64,000 nt of DNA from Zunongwangia sp. HGR-M22 (GCF_027594425.1 NZ_CP115159.1:248001-312000); one strand, 5' to 3'; numbered from the stretch's first letter, positions 24,070 to 34,090 are shown. The notes: generated from the letters alone by a model not told the origin. A program made the numbers and translations.

Positions 24070-24714
24070 ATGAAGTCAATTACGATCAAAGGATCTAAAA
24101 GAGAAAGCGTAGGTAAGAAAGCTACTAAAGCGCTACGTAATGCTGGACAGGTTCCTTGTGTATTGTATGGTGGTGATGCAGAGCCATTACACTTTACAAC
24201 CGAGGAAATTTCATTCCAGCACTTAGTGTACACACCGGATGTACATACTGTAGTAATCGAGTTGAAAAGTGGAGAAAAGTACAATGCAATTCTTCAGGAT
24301 ATTCAGTTTCACCCAGTGACTGATAATATTCTTCACGTTGATTTCTACGAAATATTTGACGACAAGCACATCACTATGGAAATTCCAATCCATACCGTTG
24401 GTGTTGCTCGTGGAGTTAAAAATGGTGGTGTACTAAGATATAACCTACGTCGCTTAAAAGTACGTGGTTTACCAGGAGATCTTCCAGATTACATCGAAGC
24501 AGATGTTACTAAATTAAAAATCGGTCAAAAACTTTACGTAACTGCTGTAGAAAGCGAAGATTACAAAGTTCAGCACCCAGATAATACAGTAATCTGCCAG
24601 GTTAGAACTTCTCGTAACATCGTTGCTATTGACGATGACGAGGATGAGGACGATGTAGATCCACAAGACGTTCCATCTACAGAAACTGATGATGTTGCAG
24701 CAGTAAAAGAATAA
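24070..24714 (+). CDS. rplY: 50S ribosomal protein L25/general stress protein Ctc
   Basis: 214 residues from the ATG at 24070; the in-frame ATG at 24043 adds nine non-family residues. The N-terminal L25 domain binds 5S rRNA ([13 protein letters not shown] and the following strands). The C-terminal beta domain (about 95-185) is the TL5/CTC type. A strongly acidic tail (DDDEDEDD...) ends the protein, as is typical in Bacteroidota. Confidence 0.93.
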   Translation: MKSITIKGSKRESVGKKATKALRNAGQVPCVLYGGDAEPLHFTTEEISFQHLVYTPDVHTVVIELKSGEKYNAILQDIQFHPVTDNILHVDFYEIFDDKHITMEIPIHTVGVARGVKNGGVLRYNLRRLKVRGLPGDLPDYIEADVTKLKIGQKLYVTAVESEDYKVQHPDNTVICQVRTSRNIVAIDDDEDEDDVDPQDVPSTETDDVAAVKE

Positions 24715-24740
24715 TCTCTTTTATTTCTGAATATTATTAA

Positions 24741-24777
24741 AATATCCCGTATCAATTTTGATACGGGATATTTTTTT
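24741..24777 (+). terminator. Strong intrinsic terminator after rplY
   Basis: A 15-bp inverted repeat (24741-24755 and 24758-24772, core ATCCCGTATCAA) followed by seven T. Confidence 0.88.
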
Positions 24778-24844
24778 GCAAGAACTTTAGCATTGGCGTT
24801 ATTAAAAGCAAGGTGAAAATTTTATCTTTACCAAAAGAAATAAA

Positions 24845-25474
24845 ATGCTGTCGTTCTTCGGAAGAATTTTAAAAAGTAATAAAGCTACAGAAGAAGATAT
24901 AGATCCCATGAAGAAATTTTTAATCGCGGGCCTTGGTAATATTGGTCCAAAATATGAAAATACACGCCACAATATTGGTTTTAAAATTCTTGATGAATTA
25001 GCGGCAAAACACGAAGCTGTTTTTATCACACAAAAACTAGGTGATGTTGCTCAATTTCGATTTAAAGGTAGAACCTTTGTTTTGTTAAAGCCAAGTACAT
25101 ATATGAATCTTAGCGGGAAGGCCGTAAATTATTGGCTTCAGAAAGAGAAAATCGCTGTAGAGAATTTACTTGTAGTGACCGATGATCTTAATCTTCCTTT
25201 TGGAACTTTGCGTCTAAAAACCAAAGGAAGCGATGGAGGGCACAATGGTTTAAAAGATATCCAAAATCAACTGAATACAACTAAGTATAATAGATTCAGA
25301 TTTGGTATAAGTGCTGAATTTTCTCAAGGACAGCAAATAGATTACGTGCTAGGCGAGTGGGACGAAGAGGAGCGTAAAAAGATGCCAGAGCGATTAGAAA
25401 AATCGGCTGAATTAGTAACGTCCTTTGGTACAGCGGGAGTTTCTAATACAATGAATTCATTTAACGGAAAATAG
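24845..25474 (+). CDS. pth: Peptidyl-tRNA hydrolase
   Basis: 209 residues. It releases tRNA from prematurely dropped peptidyl-tRNA. Motifs include GLGNIGPKYENTRHNIGF with the catalytic His (about residue 40), KPSTYMNLSG, and DDLNLPFG...GGHNGLK. The first 21 residues (MLSFFGRILKS...) precede the usual start MKKFLIAGLGN at 24908; I keep the longer form because related flavobacterial proteins, as I recall, carry a similar extension. The shorter start cannot be excluded. Confidence 0.93.
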   Translation: MLSFFGRILKSNKATEEDIDPMKKFLIAGLGNIGPKYENTRHNIGFKILDELAAKHEAVFITQKLGDVAQFRFKGRTFVLLKPSTYMNLSGKAVNYWLQKEKIAVENLLVVTDDLNLPFGTLRLKTKGSDGGHNGLKDIQNQLNTTKYNRFRFGISAEFSQGQQIDYVLGEWDEEERKKMPERLEKSAELVTSFGTAGVSNTMNSFNGK

Positions 25475-25480
25475 GAAGCC

Positions 25481-26419
25481 TTGAAAATACATACAGGAGC
25501 ACACGAGTTTGAGAGTGAGAAACCAACGGTAGTAACCATTGGTACGTTTGACGGAGTGCATGCAGGGCATCAAAAAATTATAGCACGTTTAGTTGATAGT
25601 GCAAAAGTCAATAACTTAGAATCTGTAATTCTTACATTTTTTCCGCACCCCAGAATGGTTTTGCAAAAAGAAAGTGGTATAAAGTTAATTAATACTATTT
25701 TTGAGCGTACCGAAATTTTAGAACAAAGTGGTATCCATCATTTGGTAATCCATCCTTTTACCATGCAGTTTTCCAGATTAAGCGCTAGAGAATTTGTAAA
25801 AGAAATTTTGGTGGAAAAACTTAAAGCTAAAAAAGTGATTATTGGCTACGATCATCGATTTGGTAGAAATCGTACCGCAGATATTAACGACCTTAAAGCT
25901 TTTGGAGAAGAGTTTGATTTTGAGGTTGAAGAAATCACAAGACAGGATATCGAAGAAGTTGCTGTAAGTTCTACCAAGATTAGAAATGCTTTGGAAGAAG
26001 GCTTAGTAGAAAAAGCAAATACTTATTTAAAACATCCATTTTCTGTAGAAGGAGAAGTGGTAAGAGGCCGTGGTTTAGGAAAAGAATTTGGTTTTCCTAC
26101 AGCTAATATAAAGGTTGAAGAGGATTACAAACTTATTCCTAAAAATGGCGTTTACGTAGTGCGATCTAAAATAGACGGTGAAAATTTCTTTGGGATGATG
26201 AGTATAGGTACTAATCCTACTGTTGGAGGCGTTTCAAAAACCATCGAAACTTATTTCTTTGATCTTGACAAAGATCTCTACGGAAAAATTATTAAGATAG
26301 ATTTACTGATTAGAATTAGAGATGAGAAAAAATTTGATTCGGTTGAAGAATTAAAATTGGCTATGCGCCAGGATCAAGCATTTTCCAATCAATATATAAA
26401 AGATAACTATGTGGAATAA
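25481..26419 (+). CDS. ribF: Bifunctional riboflavin kinase/FMN adenylyltransferase
   Basis: 312 residues. The N-terminal nucleotidyltransferase domain has TIGTFDGVHAGHQKI (about 19-33) and the C-terminal riboflavin kinase domain (about 185-312) has GRGLGKEFGFPTANI. It makes FMN and FAD. The start is a TTG preceded by AGGAAG, a better ribosome-binding match than most genes here. It follows pth by 6 bases and overlaps the next gene by 11, indicating an operon. Confidence 0.93.
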   Translation: MKIHTGAHEFESEKPTVVTIGTFDGVHAGHQKIIARLVDSAKVNNLESVILTFFPHPRMVLQKESGIKLINTIFERTEILEQSGIHHLVIHPFTMQFSRLSAREFVKEILVEKLKAKKVIIGYDHRFGRNRTADINDLKAFGEEFDFEVEEITRQDIEEVAVSSTKIRNALEEGLVEKANTYLKHPFSVEGEVVRGRGLGKEFGFPTANIKVEEDYKLIPKNGVYVVRSKIDGENFFGMMSIGTNPTVGGVSKTIETYFFDLDKDLYGKIIKIDLLIRIRDEKKFDSVEELKLAMRQDQAFSNQYIKDNYVE

Positions 26420-27731
26420 ATGGCTTTTTAAGCAGATAGATAATTCTGGATTAATATTTTTTAGAATAGCATTTGGATTATTAATTGCGCTTGAGGCTTT
26501 TGGAGGAATTTTTACTGGTTGGGTGCGACGCACATTAGTAGAACCAGATTTTACCTTCAATTTTATAGGTTTCGAATTTTTGCAGCCATTGCCGGGAGAT
26601 CTTATGTATTACTATTATGGCCTAATGGGTGTTTTTGGCCTTTTGGTGATGATTGGTTTTAAATATCGATTTTCGATGGCCTGCTATACAGTTATGTGGG
26701 CGTCGGTTTATTTAATGCAAAAGTCGTCTTACAACAATCACTATTATCTTTTAATGTTGCTATGCTTTATCATGGTGTTTTTACCGGCGCATAGAGCATT
26801 ATCTTACGACGCCTGGAAAAATAAGGCCATTCGATCACTATCGATGCCAAGATGGGTTTGGCTTTTTATCGTTTTGCAATTATTTATTGTCTACACCTTT
26901 GCATCAATTGCTAAATTATATCCAGATTGGTTGGATGCCACAGTGCCAGCGATGTTAATGCACGGAAAAAGAAACTTCTGGTTAGTAGGCGAATTTCTTC
27001 AGCGAGATTGGATAAAATGGGTTATTGCTTATTTCGGTTTAATTTTCGACTTATTAATAGTGCCGATGTTATTATGGAAGCGGACTAGACTTCCGTTTTT
27101 TATACTAGCGATATTCTTTCATTTATTCAATAGCTTTATATTTCATATTGGGATATTTCCGTATTTATCTTTAGCATTTTGTGTATTCTTTTTTCCAACA
27201 GAGAAAGTGAACAAATATTTACTTCGGAATAAAAAAGCGCATTATAACGGTGATGAGGTAATCGTTCCGCAGCAAAACGCATTGTTGAAATTGGCCATAA
27301 TCGTATGGTTTGTAGTGCAAATTTCTTTACCGCTGCGCCACTGGTTTATTAAGGATAATGTTTTGTGGACAGAAGAGGGGCATCGTCTTAGCTGGCGTAT
27401 GATGCTTAGAACAAAAAGCGGAAGAACCACTTTTAAAGTTGTAGAGAAAGGTACTACAGATACGGTATTCGTTAAAAAACAAGACTATCTTTCTAGAAAA
27501 CAGCTCGGTGCGATCAACTCGAAGCCCGATATGATCTGGCAATTTTCTCAGCGCTTAAAAGATGAATACGCGGCGCAGGGCAAAGACGTACAGGTGTTTG
27601 TGAATGCACGAGTTTCGGTAAATGGGCGATCTTACGAAAGATTGATCGATCCCAAAGTGGATATCGCTAATGAAGAGTGGAATCATTTTGGGCATCACGA
27701 TTGGATTTTGCCTTCCAATTTAGATAAATAA
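26409..27731 (+). CDS. HTTM domain membrane protein (vitamin K-dependent gamma-carboxylase-like)
   Basis: 440 residues with about six to eight membrane helices in the first 330 residues and a soluble C-terminal part. The segments FFRIAFGLLIALEAFG, NNHYYLL, and LPLRHW...TEEGHRLSWRMMLRTKSG are typical of bacterial HTTM proteins distantly related to vertebrate gamma-glutamyl carboxylase. The bacterial function is not settled. Its start overlaps the ribF end by 11 bases. Confidence 0.82.
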   Translation: MWNKWLFKQIDNSGLIFFRIAFGLLIALEAFGGIFTGWVRRTLVEPDFTFNFIGFEFLQPLPGDLMYYYYGLMGVFGLLVMIGFKYRFSMACYTVMWASVYLMQKSSYNNHYYLLMLLCFIMVFLPAHRALSYDAWKNKAIRSLSMPRWVWLFIVLQLFIVYTFASIAKLYPDWLDATVPAMLMHGKRNFWLVGEFLQRDWIKWVIAYFGLIFDLLIVPMLLWKRTRLPFFILAIFFHLFNSFIFHIGIFPYLSLAFCVFFFPTEKVNKYLLRNKKAHYNGDEVIVPQQNALLKLAIIVWFVVQISLPLRHWFIKDNVLWTEEGHRLSWRMMLRTKSGRTTFKVVEKGTTDTVFVKKQDYLSRKQLGAINSKPDMIWQFSQRLKDEYAAQGKDVQVFVNARVSVNGRSYERLIDPKVDIANEEWNHFGHHDWILPSNLDK

Positions 27732-27747
27732 TTAGCTTCGCTTTTAT

Positions 27748-27755
27748 TACATTTG
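27748..27755 (+). promoter_or_regulatory. -7 box of serS
   Basis: TACATTTG, exact consensus, 43 bases before the serS ATG. Confidence 0.5.
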
Positions 27756-27798
27756 CGACTTCAAAATATTATTAACGGCGATAAAATTAATTGGCCTT

Positions 27799-29070
27799 AT
27801 GTTACAAGTTAACAACATCAAAGAGCATAAAGATGCGTATATCAAAGCGCTTAAAAAAAGAAATTTTGATGCTGAATCTATTTTTGATGAGGTATTGAGT
27901 TTAGACGAAACACGTCGATCCACTCAAACCAAACTTGATGATACTTTGGCCGAATCTAATAAGCTTTCTAAGCAAATAGGTTTGATGTTTAAAAATGGAG
28001 AACATCAAAAAGCTAATCTCCTTAAAGAGAAAACAGGAAAACTTAAAGAAGATTCTAAAAAATACTCAGAGCTTTTAGCAAATACTATTGCCGAGCTCGA
28101 AAAGTTGCTTTATACAGTACCAAATATTCCAACAGAATCTGTTCCTGCAGGAAATTCAGAAGAGGATAACGAAGAAATTTATAAAGAAGGTGATATTCCT
28201 GTTTTAGCTGAAGGTTCTTTGCCACACTGGGAACTTGCAAAGAAATATGATATTATCGATTTTGAGCTTGGGAATAAAGTGACGGGTGCAGGATTTCCTA
28301 TTTACAAAGGAAAAGGGGCAAGATTGCAACGCGCGTTGGTTTCTTACTTTTTAGATAAAGCGGTAGATGCCGGATATTCAGAATATCAATTGCCTTTAAT
28401 GGTGAATGAAGCTTCTGGTTATGGTACCGGGCAATTGCCAGATAAAGAAGGGCAAATGTATCATATAACAGAAGATGATCTTTATATGATCCCAACTGCC
28501 GAGGTGCCAATTACCAACATGTACCGCGATAATTTATTAACCGACAAAGATTTTCCAATCGCCTGTACAGGTTATACGCCTTGTTTTAGAAGAGAAGCAG
28601 GATCTTATGGCGCTCATGTTCGTGGTTTAAATCGTTTACATCAATTTGATAAAGTAGAATTGGTTAGAATCGAAAAACCAGAGAATTCTTATGAAGCTTT
28701 AGACGGAATGGTAGATCACATTAAAAACCTGCTTAAAGATCTACAATTGCCATACCGTATTTTGAGACTTTGCGGTGGTGATTTAGGATTTACTTCAGCT
28801 TTAACTTACGATTTCGAAGTATTTTCTACCGCGCAGGATCGTTGGTTAGAAATTAGTTCAGTTTCAAATTTTGAGACTTTTCAGGCCAATCGTTTAAAAC
28901 TTCGATATAAAAATAAAGAAGGTAAAAAAGAACTGGTGCATACGCTTAACGGAAGTGCTTTGGCCTTGCCAAGAGTTTTAGCCGGAATCTTAGAGAATTA
29001 CCAAACAGAAAACGGGATTAAAATTCCGGAAGTACTTGTGCCTTACACAGGTTTCGACATGATCGATTAA
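27799..29070 (+). CDS. serS: Seryl-tRNA synthetase
   Basis: 423 residues. The N-terminal helical arm (about 1-110, Lys/Glu-rich coiled coil) grips tRNA-Ser. The class II catalytic core has motif 2 (CFRREAGSYGAHVRGLNRLHQF) and motif 3 (LNGSALALPRVLAGILE). Length is typical of bacterial SerRS. Confidence 0.96.
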   Translation: MLQVNNIKEHKDAYIKALKKRNFDAESIFDEVLSLDETRRSTQTKLDDTLAESNKLSKQIGLMFKNGEHQKANLLKEKTGKLKEDSKKYSELLANTIAELEKLLYTVPNIPTESVPAGNSEEDNEEIYKEGDIPVLAEGSLPHWELAKKYDIIDFELGNKVTGAGFPIYKGKGARLQRALVSYFLDKAVDAGYSEYQLPLMVNEASGYGTGQLPDKEGQMYHITEDDLYMIPTAEVPITNMYRDNLLTDKDFPIACTGYTPCFRREAGSYGAHVRGLNRLHQFDKVELVRIEKPENSYEALDGMVDHIKNLLKDLQLPYRILRLCGGDLGFTSALTYDFEVFSTAQDRWLEISSVSNFETFQANRLKLRYKNKEGKKELVHTLNGSALALPRVLAGILENYQTENGIKIPEVLVPYTGFDMID

Positions 29071-29091
29071 GCATTTAATTATTCTATAAAG

Positions 29092-29127
29092 AAGCGCATT
29101 TTGTTATATTTACAAGATGCGCTTTTT
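29092..29127 (+). terminator. Intrinsic terminator overlapping the next gene's start codon
   Basis: AAGCGCAT (29092-29099) pairs with ATGCGCTT (29117-29124), with an inner TTGT/ACAA stem (29101-29104, 29112-29115) and five T after. The ATG at 29117 of the following TPR gene is the first triplet of the right arm. A near-consensus -7 box TATATTTA (29105-29112) sits in the loop. Confidence 0.65.
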
Positions 29128-30901
29128 CATTTTAATATTATCTATATTTCTTTTTTCTTCAGAAATCAATGGGCAGTCGTTACAACTGGCTCAAAATTTC
29201 TTTGATAAAGGCGAATACGAGAAAGCACTTTCCTATTACAAAAAAACATTAAAAGTTGCCGGCGATAACCCGCAAGCTTATTTTGGAGTAATAAGCTCGT
29301 TACAACAACTGGAACGTTTTGATGAAGCTGAAACCCTACTGAGAAATCGTTTGGAAAATTCGCCACAAAATAGCGGTATTTTGATTGATATCGGTCACAA
29401 TTTTGCGTTGCAAAAAGCCGAAGCAAAAGCTGAAGAATATTATCAAAAAGCGCTGGAAGCTTTAGCGGAAAATCCTCGTCAGGCCTTCGGGATTGGGATG
29501 AGTTTTGAAAAGTACAGTTTACTGGATTTTGCAGCAAAAGCCTACCAAAAAGCAAATGAGTTAATGCCAAATGCCGGTTTAGAATTAAAACTTACAAGAA
29601 TTTACGGAGAGCAAGGAAAACTGCAAGAAATGTTCGAAAGTTATCTAAATTTGGTGATTAAGGATGAAAAATATTTTCCTTATGCCAATCGCGAATTGGG
29701 TAATTTTATAACCGAAGACGCAACAGCTGAACCTAATGTGTTGCTAAGAAATTCATTGCTTAAGCGGCTGCAAGCCGATCCAAATCCTTTTTACAACCAA
29801 ATACTTAGCTGGTTGTATGTTCAGCAAAAAGAATATATCAAAGCATTAATCCAGGAGAAAGCTATTTATAAGCGAGCAGCGGTGTCAAATTTAAATCCTA
29901 TAGTAGATTTGGTGTATACGGCAAAAAGAGACGATGATCTAGAATCGGCAAAAACAATAACAAATTATCTTATAGAAGAAGCTCCACAGTCTTTCAAACT
30001 TCGAGTGCAACAACTAAAATTAAGTTTAGATGTAGAAACAGCAACTTCTGCAAATTATGATGAAATAGAAGAAAACTTCCGTAGTGTTATTGAAGAACAT
30101 AAAGGTTCTGTCGAGACCATCCCGCTACAAATTGATTTTGGTCGATTTTTAGCCTTTAAAGCTGAAAAAGTTGCAGAGGCCGAAAGTTTGCTAAAAAGCC
30201 TGCTTGCTAAAGCAATAAACAACTATGATAAGTCACGCATTAAAATGGCGATTGCAGATGTGTTGGTTCTTCAGCAAAAATTCAACGAAGCGCTAATTAC
30301 GTATACTCAGGTTCAAAAAATGCTTAAAAACGATCAGCTTGCCCAGGATGCTCAATTTAAAGTAGCAAAAACAAGTTATTATAAAGGCGATTTTGAATGG
30401 GCGCAAACACAGTTGGATGTTTTAAAAAAATCGACTTCTCAGTTAATCGCTAACGATGCGATGGAGCTAAGTTTACTTATAAAAGATAATAGTTTAGAAG
30501 ATTCTACCCAGGTAGCTTTAAAGAAATATGCGCATGCAGATTTACTTTCTTATCAGGAGAAAAATGAGCAAGCAATAACTAAATTAACTGAGCTTTTGGT
30601 AGCGCATAAAGGGGAGAAGATTGAAGACGAAGCATTATTTAAACAAGCTCAGCTTTACGAATTGGAAGGTTTATATCTTTTAGCTGAAGAAAATTACTTG
30701 TCGATATTGTCGAATTACGGAGACGATTTATTAGCAGATAATGCAGCCTGGAATTTAGCTGAACTTTATAATAATCAACTAAATTTACCAGAAAAGGCGC
30801 AACAATATTATGAGCAAATTTTGTTTAATTTTGAGGATAGTATTTACTTTATAGAAGCGCGTAAAAAATATAGGTCACTAAGAGGAGATTCCATCGAATG
30901 A
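29117..30901 (+). CDS. Periplasmic tetratricopeptide repeat protein
   Basis: 594 residues, signal peptide about 1-19, then TPR motifs across nearly the whole length, for example AQNFFDKGEYEKALSYYKKT (25-44) and repeated AEEYYQKAL-type helices. It probably acts as a periplasmic protein-binding scaffold; no enzymatic domain is visible. It overlaps the following membrane protein gene by 4 bases. Confidence 0.85.
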   Translation: MRFFILILSIFLFSSEINGQSLQLAQNFFDKGEYEKALSYYKKTLKVAGDNPQAYFGVISSLQQLERFDEAETLLRNRLENSPQNSGILIDIGHNFALQKAEAKAEEYYQKALEALAENPRQAFGIGMSFEKYSLLDFAAKAYQKANELMPNAGLELKLTRIYGEQGKLQEMFESYLNLVIKDEKYFPYANRELGNFITEDATAEPNVLLRNSLLKRLQADPNPFYNQILSWLYVQQKEYIKALIQEKAIYKRAAVSNLNPIVDLVYTAKRDDDLESAKTITNYLIEEAPQSFKLRVQQLKLSLDVETATSANYDEIEENFRSVIEEHKGSVETIPLQIDFGRFLAFKAEKVAEAESLLKSLLAKAINNYDKSRIKMAIADVLVLQQKFNEALITYTQVQKMLKNDQLAQDAQFKVAKTSYYKGDFEWAQTQLDVLKKSTSQLIANDAMELSLLIKDNSLEDSTQVALKKYAHADLLSYQEKNEQAITKLTELLVAHKGEKIEDEALFKQAQLYELEGLYLLAEENYLSILSNYGDDLLADNAAWNLAELYNNQLNLPEKAQQYYEQILFNFEDSIYFIEARKKYRSLRGDSIE

Positions 30902-31326
30902 AACGATTATTAGCAAAATCCTATAAATTATTTTGGATATTCATTCCTCTGGTTTTTATGTACGGGATGTTTAATAAAGATCATTTAAGTATGGTTAATA
31001 TTCATTCTACCTATTATGCGATACGCGATCAACATTTTGCGGGATTAATCGTAATATTTTACGCATTATTTGGGGTTTGCTACTGGTTAATGGATTTCTT
31101 TAAAAAAGAGCTTATTAATTGGATGACGGCCTATCATGTATTTATAAGCATATTTGGGCTTTTATTTTTGCTGATATTTTATGGAATTATAAATGATCTG
31201 GAATTCGATTATGCTTTAAAGGAAACCTTAATGATGCTTACAATGATTTCGGCTGCCATCACTATTGCTGCTCAGTTGCTTTTTCCTCTAAATCTTATTC
31301 TTTCCTACTTTCGGGGAAAGAAGTAA
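30898..31326 (+). CDS. Four-helix membrane protein with a COX1 helix-X-like segment
   Basis: 142 residues and about four hydrophobic segments. The region VNIHSTYYAIRDQHF (33-47) followed by LIVIFYALFGVCYWL resembles helix X of cytochrome c oxidase subunit I, where HDTYYVVAHFHY carries the haem ligands. Only the second of the two His ligands has a counterpart here; the first is Asp. The protein is far too short to be an oxidase. Function unknown. It is coupled to the TPR gene. Confidence 0.65.
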   Translation: MKRLLAKSYKLFWIFIPLVFMYGMFNKDHLSMVNIHSTYYAIRDQHFAGLIVIFYALFGVCYWLMDFFKKELINWMTAYHVFISIFGLLFLLIFYGIINDLEFDYALKETLMMLTMISAAITIAAQLLFPLNLILSYFRGKK

Positions 31327-31384
31327 TTATTCAGCAGCGATTCAATTACTGAATATTTAGTTTGTCGATTCCTCTAATCAATAC

Positions 31385-31414
31385 TTGCTGCAAGGCTTTT
31401 GATTCGTATTTTTG
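31385..31414 (+). promoter_or_regulatory. Promoter of DUF4286-rsmA-mgtE operon
   Basis: TTG (31385-31387), 19 bases, TATTTTTG (31407-31414): full Bacteroidota consensus. Confidence 0.6.
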
Positions 31415-31439
31415 CAAATTCAGGATAAAATTTTAGAAT

Positions 31440-31748
31440 ATGGTTATTTATAATGTGACTACAAACGTTCAGGAAGATGTGCATCAAGATTGGTTGCAAT
31501 GGATGAAATCTGAGTACATTCCTGCCATGCTAGCAACAGGTAAATTTAAAAAAGCATTAATGACGAAAGTCCTTGCGAAAGAACCTATGGGAGGAATTAC
31601 CTATTCAGTACAATACACAGCAGAGAACATGGCTTACCTTAAAACATTTTACGTAGAAGATCACGCAAATATGGTTGCCAAAACAAAGCCGTTTAAAGGG
31701 AAATTTGTAGAGTTCTCAACCGAACTTCAAGTTGAAGACGAGCAATAA
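31440..31748 (+). CDS. DUF4286 family protein
   Basis: 102 residues, cytosolic, with the YNVTTNVQEDVHQDWLQWMKSEYIPAML start typical of DUF4286, a small family probably with a dimeric ferredoxin-like (ABM-type) fold. Function unknown. It precedes rsmA by 21 bases. Confidence 0.85.
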   Translation: MVIYNVTTNVQEDVHQDWLQWMKSEYIPAMLATGKFKKALMTKVLAKEPMGGITYSVQYTAENMAYLKTFYVEDHANMVAKTKPFKGKFVEFSTELQVEDEQ

Positions 31749-31769
31749 GTTGTTGCTAAAACACACAAT

Positions 31770-32612
31770 ATGAGTAAAAAGAAATTTAGAAAGAACTTTA
31801 AATCACCAGCCAGACCAGAAGATCTAAGTGGGCAGGTAAGAGCAAAAAAACATTTAGGACAACATTTTCTAAATGACGAAAGTATTGCTGAAAAAATTGC
31901 TGATACTTTAGCGCTTTCCGGTTATAAATATGTTTTGGAAATTGGCCCTGGGATGGGAGTATTAACTAAATTTCTATTGAAGAAAGATACCGAAGTTCAT
32001 GTTGTAGAGATTGATACAGAAAGTGTAGAATATCTAAATGCAAATTATTTACAACTGCATGGCAGAATCCACGAACAGGATTTTTTAAAATACGATTTCA
32101 CTCAGGTTTTTGGAGAAGAGCCTTTCGCAATTACCGGAAATTTCCCTTATAATATTTCTACGCAAATTGTATTTAAAATGCTAGCCATGCGAGATCAGAT
32201 TCCTGAATTTTCTGGGATGTTTCAAAAAGAGGTAGCAAAACGAATTTGTGAGAAAGAAGGAAGTAAAGCATACGGTATTCTTTCAGTATTAACTCAGGCA
32301 TTTTACGAAGCTGAATATTTATTTACCGTACCTCCAACGGTTTTTAATCCACCGCCAAAAGTAGATAGTGGTGTATTGCGACTAACGCGTAAAGAAGATT
32401 ACGATTTGCCCTGTAATGAAGCCCTTTTTTTTAGAGTGGTAAAGATGGCATTTCAGCAACGACGTAAAACCTTAAGAAATAGTTTAAAAAGTCTTAATTT
32501 GCCCGATAGTTTAAGGGAAGATGCTATCTTTGGCAAGCGACCTGAGCAGCTCAGTACACAAGATTTTATTTCACTTACCTTAAATATCGAGCCATATGCA
32601 CTTTCAAATTAG
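31770..32612 (+). CDS. rsmA: 16S rRNA (adenine(1518)-N6/adenine(1519)-N6)-dimethyltransferase
   Basis: 280 residues. KsgA/RsmA dimethylates A1518 and A1519 near the 3' end of 16S rRNA. Visible motifs: [11 protein letters not shown] (26-36), the SAM loop [11 protein letters not shown] (56-66), and NFPYNIST (124-131), the catalytic NxPY. A basic 20-residue N-terminal extension precedes the core. Its end overlaps mgtE by 17 bases. Confidence 0.95.
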   Translation: MSKKKFRKNFKSPARPEDLSGQVRAKKHLGQHFLNDESIAEKIADTLALSGYKYVLEIGPGMGVLTKFLLKKDTEVHVVEIDTESVEYLNANYLQLHGRIHEQDFLKYDFTQVFGEEPFAITGNFPYNISTQIVFKMLAMRDQIPEFSGMFQKEVAKRICEKEGSKAYGILSVLTQAFYEAEYLFTVPPTVFNPPPKVDSGVLRLTRKEDYDLPCNEALFFRVVKMAFQQRRKTLRNSLKSLNLPDSLREDAIFGKRPEQLSTQDFISLTLNIEPYALSN

Positions 32613-33951
32613 CGACCAGCTGATTCAAAAAATTCAATTCCTCATCGAAACAAAAAACGATGAAGAATTGTTATTGCATTTAGAAGATGTTCACCATGCC
32701 GATATTGCTGAAATTATTACTGAACTTAGCCTGGACGAGGCTACCTATGTAGTTAAACTTTTAGATAGCGAAAAAACTTCTGAAGCTTTAATGGAGCTTG
32801 AAGAAGGGGTAAGAGAACGTATTCTCGACAAACTTTCTGCCAGAGAAATTGCAGATGAGTTGGTGGAGATGGATACCGATGATGCTGCCGATATCATGAA
32901 CGAGCTTTCACCAGAGCTTCAAAAGCAGGTGATTTCTGAAATTCAGGATGAGCAACATGCCGAAGATATTGTAGAGCTTTTACGATATCCCGAAGATTCT
33001 GCGGGTGGTTTAATGGCCAAAGAACTTGTGCGTGTTAAAGAAAACTGGAGTGTTACTGGCTGTATGACCGAGATGAGAGCGCAAGCTGAAAACGTGACCA
33101 GAGTACATTCAATTTATGTAGTAGATCACAAGAATCATCTTAAGGGTAGATTGTCTCTTAAAGATCTGCTAACCGCGCCTAGCAACGCTAATATTCGTGA
33201 TATTTATATACCTAATGTAGATTATGTAAATGTGCATACAGAAGGTGAAGAAGTCGCCAGAATAATGCAGAAATACGATTTAGAAGCTATTCCTGTTATA
33301 GATGAAATGCGAAGATTGGTTGGGCGAATTACTATCGATGATATTGTAGATTTTATTAAAGAAGAAGCCGAGCGTGACTATCAAATGGCTGCCGGTATTT
33401 CTGAAGGTGTAGAGGCAGATGATAATATTTTTAAGCAAACAAGAGCACGTCTACCATGGTTATTAATCGGGATGTTTGGAGGATTAGGAGCCGCCGGGAT
33501 TATTAGCGGATTTCAGGATACCATGTCTGTTTTTCCTAAATTGTTATTGTTTGTGCCATTAATCCAGGCAACTGCCGGGAACGTTGGTGTACAATCTAGT
33601 GCTATCGTAGTGCAGGGATTAGCCAATGGTAGTTTAAAAGGAAATATAATTGCTAAACGCTTGGTTAAAGAAATTTCATTGGCCTTGTTAAATGGTCTTT
33701 GTATCGCTTTAATTGTTTTTGGTATAAGTCATTTTGGATTTGGTACAAGTTTTAAAGAATCTATAAGCGTTGGTATCGCATTAATTGCGGTTATACTTCT
33801 TGCTGCTATGATTGGCACAATTATTCCAATAATTTTAGATAAAAACAAAATTGATCCCGCTGTAGCTACCGGGCCATTTATTACGACCAGTAATGATGTT
33901 TTTGGTATTCTTACCTATTTTTTAATCGCGAAAGCCATTCTTGGTTTTTAA
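32596..33951 (+). CDS. mgtE: MgtE family magnesium transporter
   Basis: 451 residues with the standard MgtE layout: an N-terminal superhelical domain (about 10-130) with acidic repeats, two CBS domains (about 135-255) that sense Mg2+, a plug helix and five membrane helices (about 285-451) including the [21 protein letters not shown] pore segment. No Mg riboswitch is evident upstream because the gene starts inside rsmA. Confidence 0.93.
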   Translation: MHFQISDQLIQKIQFLIETKNDEELLLHLEDVHHADIAEIITELSLDEATYVVKLLDSEKTSEALMELEEGVRERILDKLSAREIADELVEMDTDDAADIMNELSPELQKQVISEIQDEQHAEDIVELLRYPEDSAGGLMAKELVRVKENWSVTGCMTEMRAQAENVTRVHSIYVVDHKNHLKGRLSLKDLLTAPSNANIRDIYIPNVDYVNVHTEGEEVARIMQKYDLEAIPVIDEMRRLVGRITIDDIVDFIKEEAERDYQMAAGISEGVEADDNIFKQTRARLPWLLIGMFGGLGAAGIISGFQDTMSVFPKLLLFVPLIQATAGNVGVQSSAIVVQGLANGSLKGNIIAKRLVKEISLALLNGLCIALIVFGISHFGFGTSFKESISVGIALIAVILLAAMIGTIIPIILDKNKIDPAVATGPFITTSNDVFGILTYFLIAKAILGF

Positions 33952-33990
33952 GAAATTTCCATATTTCTTCCTCATATTGCCGGCATTGCT

Positions 33991-33998
33991 TAAATTTG
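33991..33998 (+). promoter_or_regulatory. -7 box upstream of the hydroxyacid dehydrogenase leader
   Basis: TAAATTTG, exact consensus. It would give a leader of about 215 bases before the ATG at 34223. Confidence 0.45.
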
Positions 33999-34058
33999 CA
34001 GGTTATTGTATTGGTTGAATATGACACTTCCCTATTTTCAACAATTTCATTTAGAAAG

Positions 34059-34090
34059 CAGATTTAGCTTTATAATTACAGCTAAATCTG
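34059..34090. repeat. Perfect 11-bp inverted repeat in leader region
   Basis: CAGATTTAGCT (34059-34069), 10-base loop, AGCTAAATCTG (34080-34090). No T run follows, so it is not a standard terminator. It lies in the 271-base gap after mgtE, in the probable 5' leader of the dehydrogenase gene. Confidence 0.5.

Noticed and set aside
29166-29570. Frame of 134 codons opposite the TPR gene
   Set aside because: Antisense shadow of a long repeat protein; no start context or family features.
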